This document shows, one piece after another, positions 28,518-36,939 of a stretch of 64,000 nt of DNA. Each line of letters begins with the position of its first letter. Position 1 is the first letter of the stretch. The position numbers were made by a program, and so were the translations under genes. The notes under the pieces are model-generated. The model saw nothing but the letters and a program-made list of their open reading frames with translations, made no database searches and was not told the origin of the DNA. The stretch lies in NCBI RefSeq assembly GCF_036002945.1, contig NZ_CP108529.1, positions 8,303,001 to 8,367,000 of the forward strand, read 5' to 3'. Source of the DNA: Streptomyces sp. NBC_01224. Its GTDB lineage: Bacteria; Actinomycetota; Actinomycetes; Streptomycetales; Streptomycetaceae.

Positions 28518-29135
28518 ATGGCTGACATGAGGTCGTTCCTGGAGGCGGTCACCGCGTGGGCGGCCGGCGGCCCCAGCGACCCTCCGCGCGAGCTGGCCGC
28601 GCGGCTGCGCGTCCGGGCAGTCGTCCTGCTCGAAGGGCCGAGCGACGCCGCAGCGGTCAGCGCGCTGGCCGCTAGCCGCGGCAGGGACCTGGCGGCCGAA
28701 GGAGTCTGCGTCCTGCCGATGGGCGGTGCGATGAGCGTCGGGCGCTTCGCCCGCCTCCTCGGGCCACCCGGCCTGGGCCTCCGCCTCACGGGACTGTGCG
28801 ACGAGGCGGAGCGTCGCTACTACGCCCGCGGCTTGGAGCGGGCCGGCGCAGCACAGCAAGGGTTCTTCGTCTGCGCGGCGGATCTGGAGGACGAACTCAT
28901 CCGCGCGCTGGGTGTGACGCGGGTGAAGGAACTCGTCCGGGCGGAGGGCGACCTGCGCCCCTTGGAGACCTTCCTGTGCCAGCCCGCACAGCGGGACCGC
29001 ACCTCACAGCAGCAGTTGCGGCGCTTCCTCGGCACGAAGAAAGGGCGCAAGATCCACTACGGCCGCGTCCTCGTCGAGGCCCTCGACCCCCACCGCATAC
29101 CCGCCCCACTCGACGACCTCCTCAGCAGCCTCTGA
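28518..29135 (+). CDS. TOPRIM-domain (OLD-like) protein
   Basis: A 205-residue protein with a TOPRIM-type nucleotidyl-transferase/nuclease fold. The conserved Glu lies in VVLLEGPSDAAAVSAL (near 35-50). Next come MGGAMSVGRFARLL and an acidic LTGLCDEAERRYYARG segment in the DxD position. DLEDELIRALG, typical of OLD-family TOPRIM domains, follows. Full-length OLD nucleases carry an N-terminal ABC-type ATPase, absent here, so this is a stand-alone TOPRIM protein. OLD-like TOPRIMs occur in DNA repair and phage defence; no defence neighbours are visible. The ATG at 28518 is chosen because the homologous region starts there; its ribosome binding site is weak and upstream starts are possible. Confidence 0.65.
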   Translation: MADMRSFLEAVTAWAAGGPSDPPRELAARLRVRAVVLLEGPSDAAAVSALAASRGRDLAAEGVCVLPMGGAMSVGRFARLLGPPGLGLRLTGLCDEAERRYYARGLERAGAAQQGFFVCAADLEDELIRALGVTRVKELVRAEGDLRPLETFLCQPAQRDRTSQQQLRRFLGTKKGRKIHYGRVLVEALDPHRIPAPLDDLLSSL

Positions 29136-29294
29136 CCGCTGGGCGATGCCCGACATGTGTAGCGACAGTCAGGAGCACGCCACGGTATGAGCGTGTGTTA
29201 CTGATCATTCATCCTGGAACAGCGAGACCTGCCGCATGGCCGGCATCGTGCCGTCCCGGCTGATCGAGACCACACCGCCCCACTCTCTGACTCA

Positions 29295-29623
29295 ACGGCG
29301 AAAGAGTCCAAGCGTTCTCCAGCGTCGCGAAAGACATACTCGACGCCCTCGTCACCAGGAAAGAAACCGAGAAACCCGAGCAACACTCCGACGTCTCCGC
29401 TTGCCGACAACGGGTACCCGAGCGGAAGGCCAAGCGCCCCGGGACGTTCTGGGACCGAAAGGATGCGTGCTACAAGCTGCTGGGCGAGGAATTCGAGGGC
29501 ACGGATCATGTTCGCAGGTCCCCGCGCGAGCCCAGCTTGTTCAGCATCGCCGGCTCCGTGACGACCTGGCACAACCAGCACGAGGCTCGCCGGGGCGGTG
29601 GCGCGGCCGCCGGCCGCGACAGG
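29295..29623 (+). pseudogene. Possible gene remnant of unknown family
   Basis: A plus-strand frame with protein-like composition but no start codon (AFSSVAKDILDALVTRKETE, then FWDRKDACYKLLGEEFEG, then SIAGSVTTWHNQHEARRGG). It is opened by a stop just upstream and closed at about 29623. I do not recognise the family. It may be the 3' part of a lost gene. Confidence 0.25.
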
Positions 29624-29756
29624 TGACCCGGCGAGTGCTCCGCCCTCACTCCGGGGCCGGGGCGCTCACCGGTCCGGCCGCCCATACCGGGGCGGCCGGA
29701 CCGGCACGCTGATTCACCGGCAGGGACCGTCCCCAGCGCGCCAGGAGGTTCGCGCC

Positions 29757-29964
29757 GTGCGCCCTGCCCTCATATCCGGTGTCGTGGCCGCTTTGGCGGT
29801 AGCGGCGCTCGTGTCCACGGCGCTCGCCGCCCCGAACGCAACTGCCGCCCCGGCCCGCGCCGACTGCACCGCGCCGACCGGCCCGTACCAGCGGCTGATG
29901 GAGCCGGGGCCCGGAGCGGCGGCACTCATCGCCGGTGCCGCTCAAGTGCCGCGCCAGGGCGCCG
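29757..29964 (+). pseudogene. 5' remnant of a secreted protein
   Basis: GTG-started frame with a typical Sec signal peptide (ALISGVVAALAVAALVSTAL, AxA cleavage site) followed by ADCTAPTGPYQRLME. The CTxxTGPYQR start of the mature part is like that of some Streptomyces peptidoglycan-binding secreted proteins. The frame then runs without similarity into the convergent helR-like gene, so the rest of the protein appears to be lost. Confidence 0.35.
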
Positions 29965-32199
29965 TCAGCGCAGTGACTCGGGCAGCTCCTCCCGGTGGAC
30001 GATGCCCAGGCGCTGCGTGGCGCGGGTCAGAGCCACGTACAGGTCGCTTGTCCCGTACCTGGCGGGCTCCACGACCAGCACATGGTCGAATTCGAGCCCC
30101 TTCGCCTGCCGCGGGTCGAGCAGAACCACCGTGCGGGTCAGATCGGGTTCGCCACCGGCCCTGATTCCTTCCAGTGGAGCGGCGATCTCCTCGTGGAGCG
30201 CCCGTGGCGCGATCACCGCGAGGCGTCCCTCCTCGGGCATCAGCTCCGAGACCGCCTGCGCCACCGCCCCTGCCAGGTCCTCCCCGGCATCCCGCGTCCA
30301 CGGCACCTCGCCGGTGGACCGCACCGAGCCGGGCGGCTCGAAGGAGGGGTCGTCGGCGCGTACGACCCTGGCGGCCAGCTCCATGATCTCGGCGGGCGTG
30401 CGGTAGTTGACCTCGAGCCTGACGTGCTCGAAGCGATCACCGACGTACGGCTCCAGGATCTTCTCCCACGAGCCGACGCCCGCCTCCTCGGAGGTCTGCG
30501 CGGGGTCGCCGACCAGGGTCAGCGAACGGGTCGGCGAACGGCGCATCAGCAGCCGCCATGCCATCGGCGACAACTCCTGGGCCTCGTCGACGATGATGTG
30601 TCCGAACGCCCAGGAGCGGTCGGCGGCGGCCCGCTCGGCCGCGCTGCGGTGATCGGCCTCCTCCTGGCGCTCCGCCATCCGCTCGGCGTCGATGATGTCG
30701 TGGGCGGCCAGGACCTCGGACTCCTCGTCCTCGAACTCGTACGTCTCCGAGCCCCTCGACAGCGCCAGAACGCCCTGTGCGTACGCGATCCGCTCCTGGC
30801 GCTCGGCCTCGGCGGCGGCCCGCTCGGCGCTGTCGTCGACCCCGAGGAGTTCCGCCGCCTCGTCGAGCAGCGGAACGTCGGCGGGGGTCCACTTTCCGCC
30901 GCCGGGTGCGCGCCGGATGGCTTCGGCGTCCTCGTCCGGTACGTACACGGGGTCGGCCAGGTAGCCGGTGAGAAACCCCTCCGGGGTGAGCGCGGGCCAC
31001 AGTTCGTCGACGACCGAGTGCACCGCCTCGCTGACGGCGACACCTTTGCCGAGCTGGGCGATGTCGTCGGGGCCGAGGAAATTGGGACCGCCGTACGGGT
31101 CGGCCCCGATGCGCTCCGTGAGCTGCGCGGTGAGGGCATCGATGATCCGGAACGCGAAGTGCGGACGGGCGAGATTGTGCGGCAGGCGGGTGTCGCGGGC
31201 CGCCTGGCGAGCCTCGTAGGCGATTTCCCAGTCGAGGAGGAGGTCCCCGTCGTCGTGCGGGATGACCAGTGGGGCGCCGGGCTCGGGCAGCCGCTGCCGG
31301 TCGCGTACGGCGAGCGAGAGCGCCTCGGCCATCGGCTCACCGCCCTTTACGGCGGCGGCGCGGGGTGTGTCGGTGCCGTCGGCCTGGACCCCGGGGAAGA
31401 GTTCGGCCTGCGTGGCGAGCAGGACACCGGTCTCGCCGAGCGCGGGCAGCACCTCGCCGATGTAGCTCAGGAAGGCCGGGTTGGGGCCCACGATCAGGAC
31501 GGCGCGCTTGGCGAGCAGCTCACGGTGCTCGTACAGCAGGAAGGCAGCTCGGTGCAGCGCCACCGCCGTCTTGCCGGTACCGGGACCGCCCTCGACGACG
31601 AGCACACCGCGGTGCGGGGCGCGGATGATGCGGTCCTGCTCCGCCTGGATGGTCCGCACGATGTCGCCCATGCGGCCGGTGCGGGCGGAGTTCACGGCGG
31701 CGAGCAGCACCGCATCGCCGCTCGGGTCCTCGAAACCGGTGCGCTCGCGGTCCTCGACGTCGAGGATCTCGTCGTGCAGCTCGGTGACGACGCGGCCGTT
31801 GGTGGTGATGTGTCTGCGCCGGCGCAGACCCATCGGCATGTGACCGGTGGCGAGATAGAAGGGGCGGGCGACCGGCGCACGCCAGTCGATCAGAAGGGGC
31901 GTATGCGCGGTGTCGTCCTCGCGGATTCCGATACGGCCGATATGGTGCGCGGCGCCGTCGGAGAGATCGATGCGGCCGAAACACAGCGAGCCGTCCACCG
32001 CATTCAGAGCGGCCAGCAGACCCGAGCGTTCGGCGACGAGCACGTCGCGTTCGAGACGGGCCTGCAGTCCGGTCCCGACCGGCGTCAGCGCGTCCTCGAC
32101 GTGCTGTACGGCGACTCCGCGCAGCACGTCGACACGGTCATAGAGCCGGCCGATGAATTCCTGCTCCTTCTGCAATTCGGCACTTTCCCGAGTTGACAA
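29965..32199 (-). CDS. helR: HelR-like RNA polymerase recycling ATPase (HelD family)
   Basis: A 744-residue superfamily 1 helicase-like ATPase. Residues 1-60 or so form an N-terminal coiled coil (SAELQKEQEFIGRLYDRVDV). Walker A is VEGGPGTGKTAVALHRAAFL (near 206-225), Walker B HIIVDEAQELSPM, motif III SLTLVGDPAQT, with LEVNYRTPAEIM and a final YVALTRATQRLGI. HelD/HelR proteins bind RNA polymerase, wedge open its channels and release stalled or drug-bound complexes. Streptomyces and Mycobacterium HelR protect against rifamycins. The start is a TTG at 32199, five bases after GGGAG, a rare start that may limit expression. Two strong hairpins lie within 125 bases upstream. An AlkZ-like repair gene is divergent from it. 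The assignment is firm; a rifamycin-protective role here is inferred. Confidence 0.88.
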   Translation of the reverse strand: MSTRESAELQKEQEFIGRLYDRVDVLRGVAVQHVEDALTPVGTGLQARLERDVLVAERSGLLAALNAVDGSLCFGRIDLSDGAAHHIGRIGIREDDTAHTPLLIDWRAPVARPFYLATGHMPMGLRRRRHITTNGRVVTELHDEILDVEDRERTGFEDPSGDAVLLAAVNSARTGRMGDIVRTIQAEQDRIIRAPHRGVLVVEGGPGTGKTAVALHRAAFLLYEHRELLAKRAVLIVGPNPAFLSYIGEVLPALGETGVLLATQAELFPGVQADGTDTPRAAAVKGGEPMAEALSLAVRDRQRLPEPGAPLVIPHDDGDLLLDWEIAYEARQAARDTRLPHNLARPHFAFRIIDALTAQLTERIGADPYGGPNFLGPDDIAQLGKGVAVSEAVHSVVDELWPALTPEGFLTGYLADPVYVPDEDAEAIRRAPGGGKWTPADVPLLDEAAELLGVDDSAERAAAEAERQERIAYAQGVLALSRGSETYEFEDEESEVLAAHDIIDAERMAERQEEADHRSAAERAAADRSWAFGHIIVDEAQELSPMAWRLLMRRSPTRSLTLVGDPAQTSEEAGVGSWEKILEPYVGDRFEHVRLEVNYRTPAEIMELAARVVRADDPSFEPPGSVRSTGEVPWTRDAGEDLAGAVAQAVSELMPEEGRLAVIAPRALHEEIAAPLEGIRAGGEPDLTRTVVLLDPRQAKGLEFDHVLVVEPARYGTSDLYVALTRATQRLGIVHREELPESLR

Positions 32200-32229
32200 A
32201 ATGGCTCCCTGCCGGATATGGTGTTACTC

Positions 32230-32254
32230 AGAAGCCCCTTTGTGGGGCTTTTCT
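32230..32254 (+). terminator. Hairpin 31 bases upstream of the helR start
   Basis: Arms AAGCCCC (32232-32238) and GGGGCTT (32244-32250) around a TTTGT loop, followed on the plus strand by TTCT. It looks like an intrinsic terminator read on the plus strand. On the helR transcript it forms a stem about 16-20 bases before the ribosome binding site. As I recall it, the rifamycin-associated element has GGGGCTT-N5-AAG(G/C)CCC. Here the same half-sites are in the everted order with the same spacing. Confidence 0.55.
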
Positions 32255-32286
32255 GTGGGCACACAGAAACGCTCAATATACTCGGG

Positions 32287-32322
32287 AAAATCCCCGGTCC
32301 GCAATTGCGGACCGGGGATTTT
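32287..32322. terminator. Perfect 36-base palindrome upstream of helR
   Basis: Arms 32287-32304 and 32305-32322 are perfectly complementary, an 18-base-pair inverted repeat with no spacer. The ends are AAAA and TTTT, so on either strand a GC-rich stem is followed by four U. That makes it a bidirectional intrinsic terminator or attenuator. It lies 88 bases before the helR start and inside an open minus-strand frame. No gene ends here, so a simple end-of-operon role is unlikely. Confidence 0.75.
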
Positions 32323-32510
32323 CTTGTGTTGCCCGTACTACGGACCTCCGCATCGGGGCGACTCCTGCGAGAGGCTGAGCGCCTCGGCGCGTCGCCCGTC
32401 ACCCGGATGCCATCGGCGCGCAACAGCTTCGGACGGGCCAGCAGCGCCCATTCCTCACCCGTTCGCTCCAGGACGGTGCTGGACCGCCCGGCGATCACCA
32501 TGGCGATCAT

Positions 32511-32814
32511 GGCTTCCTCCTGATTCCCCATCGGGTCCCGGCGCTTGGCCACTGGATCCTCACACCCAGGCCCTCACGCCCGCTGATCTGCCGTGGCACA
32601 GCTTCCGGCAGTCGTCTGCCGAGGCTCTGCGCAGGCTTTGCAGGTCCGGCACCACCGGCTGGTCGAGAACGAGCTCATTGAAGTGGCGATGGAGTCCCCG
32701 GCCTCGTACTGGAAACGCTGTACTGCCTGCTGGAGGCCGCGGAGGCGTTGAGTGCGGCTGCTCAACACCGACCACTCAACTTGCCTGAGTTCCAAGGTTT
32801 TAGAGTGAGTCGGC
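32511..32814. other. Intergenic DNA before the AlkZ-like gene
   Basis: About 300 bases that should carry the promoter of the plus-strand AlkZ-like gene and possibly that of helR. One plus-strand frame reads RLVENELIEVAMESPASYW, which looks like a scrap of coding sequence without start or stop context. Nothing else recognised. Confidence 0.3.
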
Positions 32815-33897
32815 ATGCGGACAGTGGATGCGGAACAAGCCCGGCTGATGCGCGCTCGCGCGCAGGGCATCGGCGGCGGGCTGCGTGGCACCTCGGTGCC
32901 GGACGTAATGGAGCGGGCCTTCGCCGTGCAGGCGCAGGACGCGTCGGCCGCGGCGCTCGGGCTGAGGGCCAGGGCCGTCGACCTCACGGCCGAGGCCGTG
33001 GACAGCGCGACGAACGTCGAGCGGAGCGTCGTACGCGGCTGGTTCATGCGCGGCACGCTGTATCTCGTATCCGCAGCCGATCTGCACTGGCTGACCGTGC
33101 TGCTGGGCCCGGTCTTCCTGAAGCTCAGCGCCCGGCGCTACCGCGAGCTCGGCCTGGACGAGGACGCCCTCGCCCATGCCGAGCGCCTGATCACGTCCGC
33201 GCTGGCCGCCGACGGCCCGCTGACCCGCGCCGAGCTCGCCGAACGGCTGGCCGGGGCCGGACTGGACCCCCGCGGCCAGGTACCGTTCCACCTCGTACGG
33301 CGCTGCGCGCTACTGGGACAGATCTGCCACGGCCCCACCAAGGACGACGGCGAGGCCACGTTCGTCCTGCTCGATGACTGGCTGCCGGCGGGCGGCGGTC
33401 CCACCCTCGACGTGGAGTCGGCCGCTGTCGAGCTGGCCCGCCGCTATCTGGCCGCCCACGCGCCCGCCGCTCTGGAGGACTTCACGACGTGGTCGGGGCT
33501 GCCTGCCGCGATGACCCGAAGGGCCTGGCGGACGCTTGAGGACGCCGGCGAGTCCGTGGCGTGCGAGGTGGCGGGAGAGCGCTGCGCGCTGCCCGCGGAG
33601 CGCAGCGCGGAGACCGCTGAACCGGCGCTGGACGTCCGGCTGCTGCCGGCATACGACAATTACCTGGTCGGCTATCGGACCCGCGCGCTCTCCGTGGCCA
33701 TGCCTTACGAGCGGCAGGTCCGGCCCGGCGGCGGGCAGATCCGGCCGACGGTCACGGCGGACGGCCTGGCCTGTGCGACCTGGAGCAAGCGGAACCGGGG
33801 CAGGGCTGTGGCCCTCACCCCCGTCGGAGAGTTGACGGACGACGTGCTCGCGGGCATCGCCGCCGAGGAGGCGGACATCGCCCGGTTCCTCGGGTGA
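32815..33897 (+). CDS. AlkZ-like winged-helix DNA glycosylase (HTH_42 family)
   Basis: A 360-residue protein of the winged-helix DNA-binding (HTH_42/YcaQ-AlkZ) family. The family's catalytic Q-x-Q motif is present as Gln39-Ala-Gln41 in ERAFAVQAQDAS, followed by RGWFMRGTLYLVSAADLHWL. The C-terminal half carries the usual LPAYDNYLVGYR and RPTVTADGLACATWS. AlkZ from Streptomyces sahachiroi unhooks azinomycin crosslinks and other members remove alkylated bases, so this may be a DNA-repair or self-resistance glycosylase. The ATG at 32815 has a GAGTGAG upstream. It is divergent from helR. The family is clear, the substrate is not. Confidence 0.82.
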   Translation: MRTVDAEQARLMRARAQGIGGGLRGTSVPDVMERAFAVQAQDASAAALGLRARAVDLTAEAVDSATNVERSVVRGWFMRGTLYLVSAADLHWLTVLLGPVFLKLSARRYRELGLDEDALAHAERLITSALAADGPLTRAELAERLAGAGLDPRGQVPFHLVRRCALLGQICHGPTKDDGEATFVLLDDWLPAGGGPTLDVESAAVELARRYLAAHAPAALEDFTTWSGLPAAMTRRAWRTLEDAGESVACEVAGERCALPAERSAETAEPALDVRLLPAYDNYLVGYRTRALSVAMPYERQVRPGGGQIRPTVTADGLACATWSKRNRGRAVALTPVGELTDDVLAGIAAEEADIARFLG

Positions 33898-34200
33898 ACT
33901 GCTGCGCCGCACCAGGGACGCGCTGGTCGCCGACCACGCCCACAGCGGGCTGCCGTCCGATCTGCTCGTGGACCGGCTCCAGCCCCCTCGGACCGGCAAT
34001 CGGACTTCCTTCTTCCGAGTGCACGTCCAGATCGAGGAGAGTGCTGGAACGCTCACCAGCTACGAGCCCGAGTACCACGCCCTGTACGCCGAGGCCCTGG
34101 TGCCCGAGTTCGTGACCGCCGAGTTCGGCCTGGACTTCACGGTGCGCGCGGCCCAGGACGGTTCGGTGAAGGTCCGGGTGTTTCGCATCGGGCCGGGTCG
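33895..34200 (+). pseudogene. NRPS condensation-domain fragment
   Basis: Directly after the AlkZ-like stop, a frame opens with TRDALVADHAHSGLPSDLLV and DRLQPPRTGNRTSFFRVHVQ. It continues with EFVTAEFGLDFTVRAAQDGS. The pattern matches the acceptor-side lobe of an NRPS condensation domain (the helix ending in LPxxxLVxxLxPxR, followed by FFxV and the FDL-like strand). There is no HHxxxDG, start or stop of its own. It is a stray piece of an NRPS gene, left by deletion or recombination. Confidence 0.6.
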
Positions 34201-34289
34201 ATGCCGGCCGCCATGTGGCGACAGTCCTCGGCGCCGCCGGCCGAGCACACTCGAACTGATCGCCTTGGTTCCCGCCGGCAGTGTGCGGG

Positions 34290-35282
34290 TCACAACCATC
34301 CGCAGCGCTGTGCCTGCAAGGCCATCTGGAAGCGGTTCGCGGCCCCCAGCTGGGCCATCAGGATCTGCAGGCGGCGGAACAGCGTGCGGCGGCTGATTCC
34401 CATCTCGCGGGCGATGACGTCGTCGCTCGCGCCGCCCGCGAGGAGCCACAGCAGGCGGCGGTCGGCGGGTGGCAGACCGCCTGGGCGGGTGGTGCGGCCG
34501 TGGAACGGCAGGGCGTTCTGCCATGACTGCTCGAACAGTGCCACGAGCGCGGAGAGCAGGCCGCACGGCTGCACGACCAGCATGGTGTTGTGCACGTCGG
34601 CCTCTTTGATCGACAACGACACGAGTGCGTACGCCTCGTCGATGATCACGAGTTTGACCGGCACCGACGGCAGTACCCTGGCCTGTTCGCCGGCCTTGAT
34701 GCACGGTTCGATGACGTCCTTCAGGTGGCCCGGATGCTCCAGCGACTCCCGCGAGTACACGACACGCTGCGTCACACCGCGGGCGAGCGTGGCCAGTGCG
34801 TCGTCCGTGGCCCCGGACAAGGGGAAGTACGGTGGTGACTCGAACTGCCGGATCTGATCGCGGGCGCTCGCCCAAGCGTGACGAATCCTGGGGCCGATGG
34901 CGTCGCCGGTGACGACCTCGACGAGATTGTCGTTGTATGCGGCGAGCCGCTGTCGCCGGAACGACTCGAACGCGCCCCCGACGGTGATGCGCGACTCCTC
35001 GACCTCGGCCGCCCGACGCCGGGCGAGGATCTCCAGGCCCGCGGTGGGCGGAACCGGGGCCACCACCTCCCCGCCCTCCTCGGCGGCACTGGCCAGACCG
35101 GCGTCGACCAGTGCGCCGTACGCCGTGGCGAGTTCCGCAGCGCCCAGACCGGCCGCGGTTCCGATCGCACTCAGCGGAGCGGGGGCCAGCTCCAGCAACG
35201 TCAGATAGACCTGACCCGCCGCGTGATCGATTCCCAGAAGCCGAAGGGCCTCGCCGAGTTTCGCGTTCGTCATACGACGCAT
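34290..35282 (-). CDS. Transcriptional regulator, TrmB-like N-terminus and LuxR-type C-terminal HTH
   Basis: A 330-residue regulator. The N-terminal 70 residues fit a TrmB/MarR-type winged helix (EALRLLGIDHAAGQVYLTLL). A central domain of about 180 residues includes LVIIDEAYALVSL and TMLVVQPCGLLSALVALFEQ, like the PLDc-type sensor of related Streptomyces regulators. The C-terminal 60 residues form a LuxR-like helix-turn-helix (LLAGGASDDVIAREMGISRR). I use the ATG at 35282 with GGAG nine bases upstream; an ATG at 35273 is an alternative. Such proteins are common Streptomyces regulators. It is divergent from the aminopeptidase P gene, a possible target. Confidence 0.85.
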   Translation of the reverse strand: MRRMTNAKLGEALRLLGIDHAAGQVYLTLLELAPAPLSAIGTAAGLGAAELATAYGALVDAGLASAAEEGGEVVAPVPPTAGLEILARRRAAEVEESRITVGGAFESFRRQRLAAYNDNLVEVVTGDAIGPRIRHAWASARDQIRQFESPPYFPLSGATDDALATLARGVTQRVVYSRESLEHPGHLKDVIEPCIKAGEQARVLPSVPVKLVIIDEAYALVSLSIKEADVHNTMLVVQPCGLLSALVALFEQSWQNALPFHGRTTRPGGLPPADRRLLWLLAGGASDDVIAREMGISRRTLFRRLQILMAQLGAANRFQMALQAQRCGWL

Positions 35283-35491
35283 TATCGACGGCTCCGGTCG
35301 GGGCTGTGGCCGATCTGTGCCAGTGGCAGTCTTCGGCACCAAGAGCGCGCGGTGCGGGATACCGTCCGGGAGCCGCCATCGACCGGCGGCAGCGAGGGCG
35401 CCCCGGCCGCACCGGGAGGGAGCTCGGCCTGTCCGTAGGGCCTCCTCTGCCCCTCGCCGCTGAGGAACCCACCCAGAAGAAGGTGTATGAC

Positions 35492-36904
35492 GTGGCGAAA
35501 GGCCGGAAGAACGGTCTCTACTCAGGGATCTCCGAGGAACTGTCCGCTCTGATGCGGACGGGGTGGGCGGACACCGAGCGGCACGACCTGCGGCTCGGCG
35601 AGCAGGCTCCGTACGCGGCCCGCCGCCGTGCCGCGCTCTCCGCGCGCTTCCCCGGCGAACGCCTCGTGATCCCCGCGGGGAATCTCAAGGTCCGTTCGAA
35701 CGACGACACCTACCCGTTCCGCCCGTACTCGGGCTACGTGCACATGACCGGAGACCAGGCCCGGGACGGCGCGCTCGTCCTCGAACCCCGTGCGGACGGC
35801 GGCCATGACGCCTACTGCTACCAGCTGCCGCGGGACAGCAGGGACAACGACGAGTTCTGGACCGGCGCCACGGCGGAGCTGTGGATGGGCCGGCGCCGCT
35901 CCCTCGCCGAGTCGGAGCTCGTGCTCGGCCTGTCCTGCCGCGATGTCCGCACGGCGGCCGGTGACCTGGCCGCCGCCTCCGGTGCGCCGACCCGGATCGT
36001 CCGGGGTCTCGACCCGTCCCTGGAGGCCGCCGTCACCACAGATGAGGAGCGCGACGCCGGACTGGAAGAGGCACTCAGCGATCTCCGCCTCGTCAAGGAC
36101 GACTGGGAGATCGCCGAGCTCCGCAAGGCCGTGGACTCCACGGTGCGCGGATTCACCGATGTGATCGGTGAGCTCTCCCGGGCGATCGCGTCGTCCGAGC
36201 GGTGGATCGAGGGCACGTTCTTCCGCCGTGCACGCCTCGAGGGCAATGCCGTCGGCTACGGCTCGATCTGCGCCGCGGGCGAGCACGCCACGATCATGCA
36301 CTGGACGGACAACGACGGTCCGGTGCGCCCGGGGGACCTGCTCCTGCTCGACGCCGGAGTGGAGACGCACACCCTCTACACCGCCGACGTCACGCGCACG
36401 CTTCCGATCAGCGGGACCTTTACGCCCGTGCAGCGCAAGGTCTACGACGCGGTGTACGAGGCCCAGGAGGCCGGCATGGCCGCCGTCAAGCCCGGCGCCG
36501 CGTACCGCGACTTCCATGAGGCGTCCCAGCGCCACCTGGCGGCCCGGCTGGTCGAGTGGGGCTTCATCGAAGGCCCGGCCGACCGCGCGTACGAACTCGG
36601 CCTCCAACGCCGCTTCACCATGGCGGGCACCGGTCACATGCTCGGTCTGGACGTCCATGACTGCGCGCAGGCCCGGCACGAGGAGTACGTCGACGGCGTG
36701 CTGGAGCCGGGCATGGCGCTCACCGTCGAGCCCGGCCTGTACTTCCAGCCGGACGATCTCACCGTGCCCGAGGAGTGGCGCGGCATCGGCGTCCGGATCG
36801 AGGACGACCTGGTCGTCACCGACGACGGTCACGAGAACCTGTCAGCGGGCCTGCCGCGGTCGGCGGACGACGTCGAGGCGTGGATGGCCCGGTTCGCGGG
36901 TTGA
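35492..36904 (+). CDS. Xaa-Pro aminopeptidase (aminopeptidase P, M24B)
   Basis: A 470-residue cytosolic metallopeptidase that removes an N-terminal residue ahead of proline. The N-terminal domain has the family-typical ALSARFPGERLVIPAGNLK and SNDDTYPFRPYSGYVH. The C-terminal pita-bread domain carries the dinuclear metal ligands: Asp in LLLDAGVE, Asp in YTADVTRT, His in GTGHMLGLDVHD, Glu in TVEPGLYF and Glu in GVRIEDDL. The start is a GTG at 35492 after AGAAGG. Streptomyces relatives usually have about 15-20 more N-terminal residues, and the frame is open upstream without a better start, so the 5' end may have been trimmed or the true start is non-canonical. Confidence 0.92.
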   Translation: MAKGRKNGLYSGISEELSALMRTGWADTERHDLRLGEQAPYAARRRAALSARFPGERLVIPAGNLKVRSNDDTYPFRPYSGYVHMTGDQARDGALVLEPRADGGHDAYCYQLPRDSRDNDEFWTGATAELWMGRRRSLAESELVLGLSCRDVRTAAGDLAAASGAPTRIVRGLDPSLEAAVTTDEERDAGLEEALSDLRLVKDDWEIAELRKAVDSTVRGFTDVIGELSRAIASSERWIEGTFFRRARLEGNAVGYGSICAAGEHATIMHWTDNDGPVRPGDLLLLDAGVETHTLYTADVTRTLPISGTFTPVQRKVYDAVYEAQEAGMAAVKPGAAYRDFHEASQRHLAARLVEWGFIEGPADRAYELGLQRRFTMAGTGHMLGLDVHDCAQARHEEYVDGVLEPGMALTVEPGLYFQPDDLTVPEEWRGIGVRIEDDLVVTDDGHENLSAGLPRSADDVEAWMARFAG

Positions 36905-36939
36905 GTGCGTCGAAGAAGGGGCCTGGTGCCGGATCCCCC

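Larger units (their letters stand above)
32085..32510 (-). other. Open frame with a near-perfect ribosome binding site upstream of helR
   Basis: An ATG at 32510 follows AGGAGGAAGCC, one of the best Shine-Dalgarno sites in the window. The first 45 codons are protein-like (TVLERTGEEWALLARPKLLR). The frame continues through the 36-base palindrome and out of frame over the first codons of helR, ending at 32085. It may be a leader peptide that senses translation, or a truncated gene whose end was replaced. I do not recognise the peptide. Confidence 0.3.

Noticed and set aside
29995-32196. A 733-codon plus-strand frame opposite helR
   Set aside because: Antisense mirror of helR with no recognisable domain; the minus-strand protein has all SF1 motifs.
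32230-32254. A canonical rifamycin-associated element upstream of helR
   Set aside because: The half-sites are present but in everted order; as I remember the element, it runs GGGGCTT to AAGSCCC. Kept only as a hairpin.
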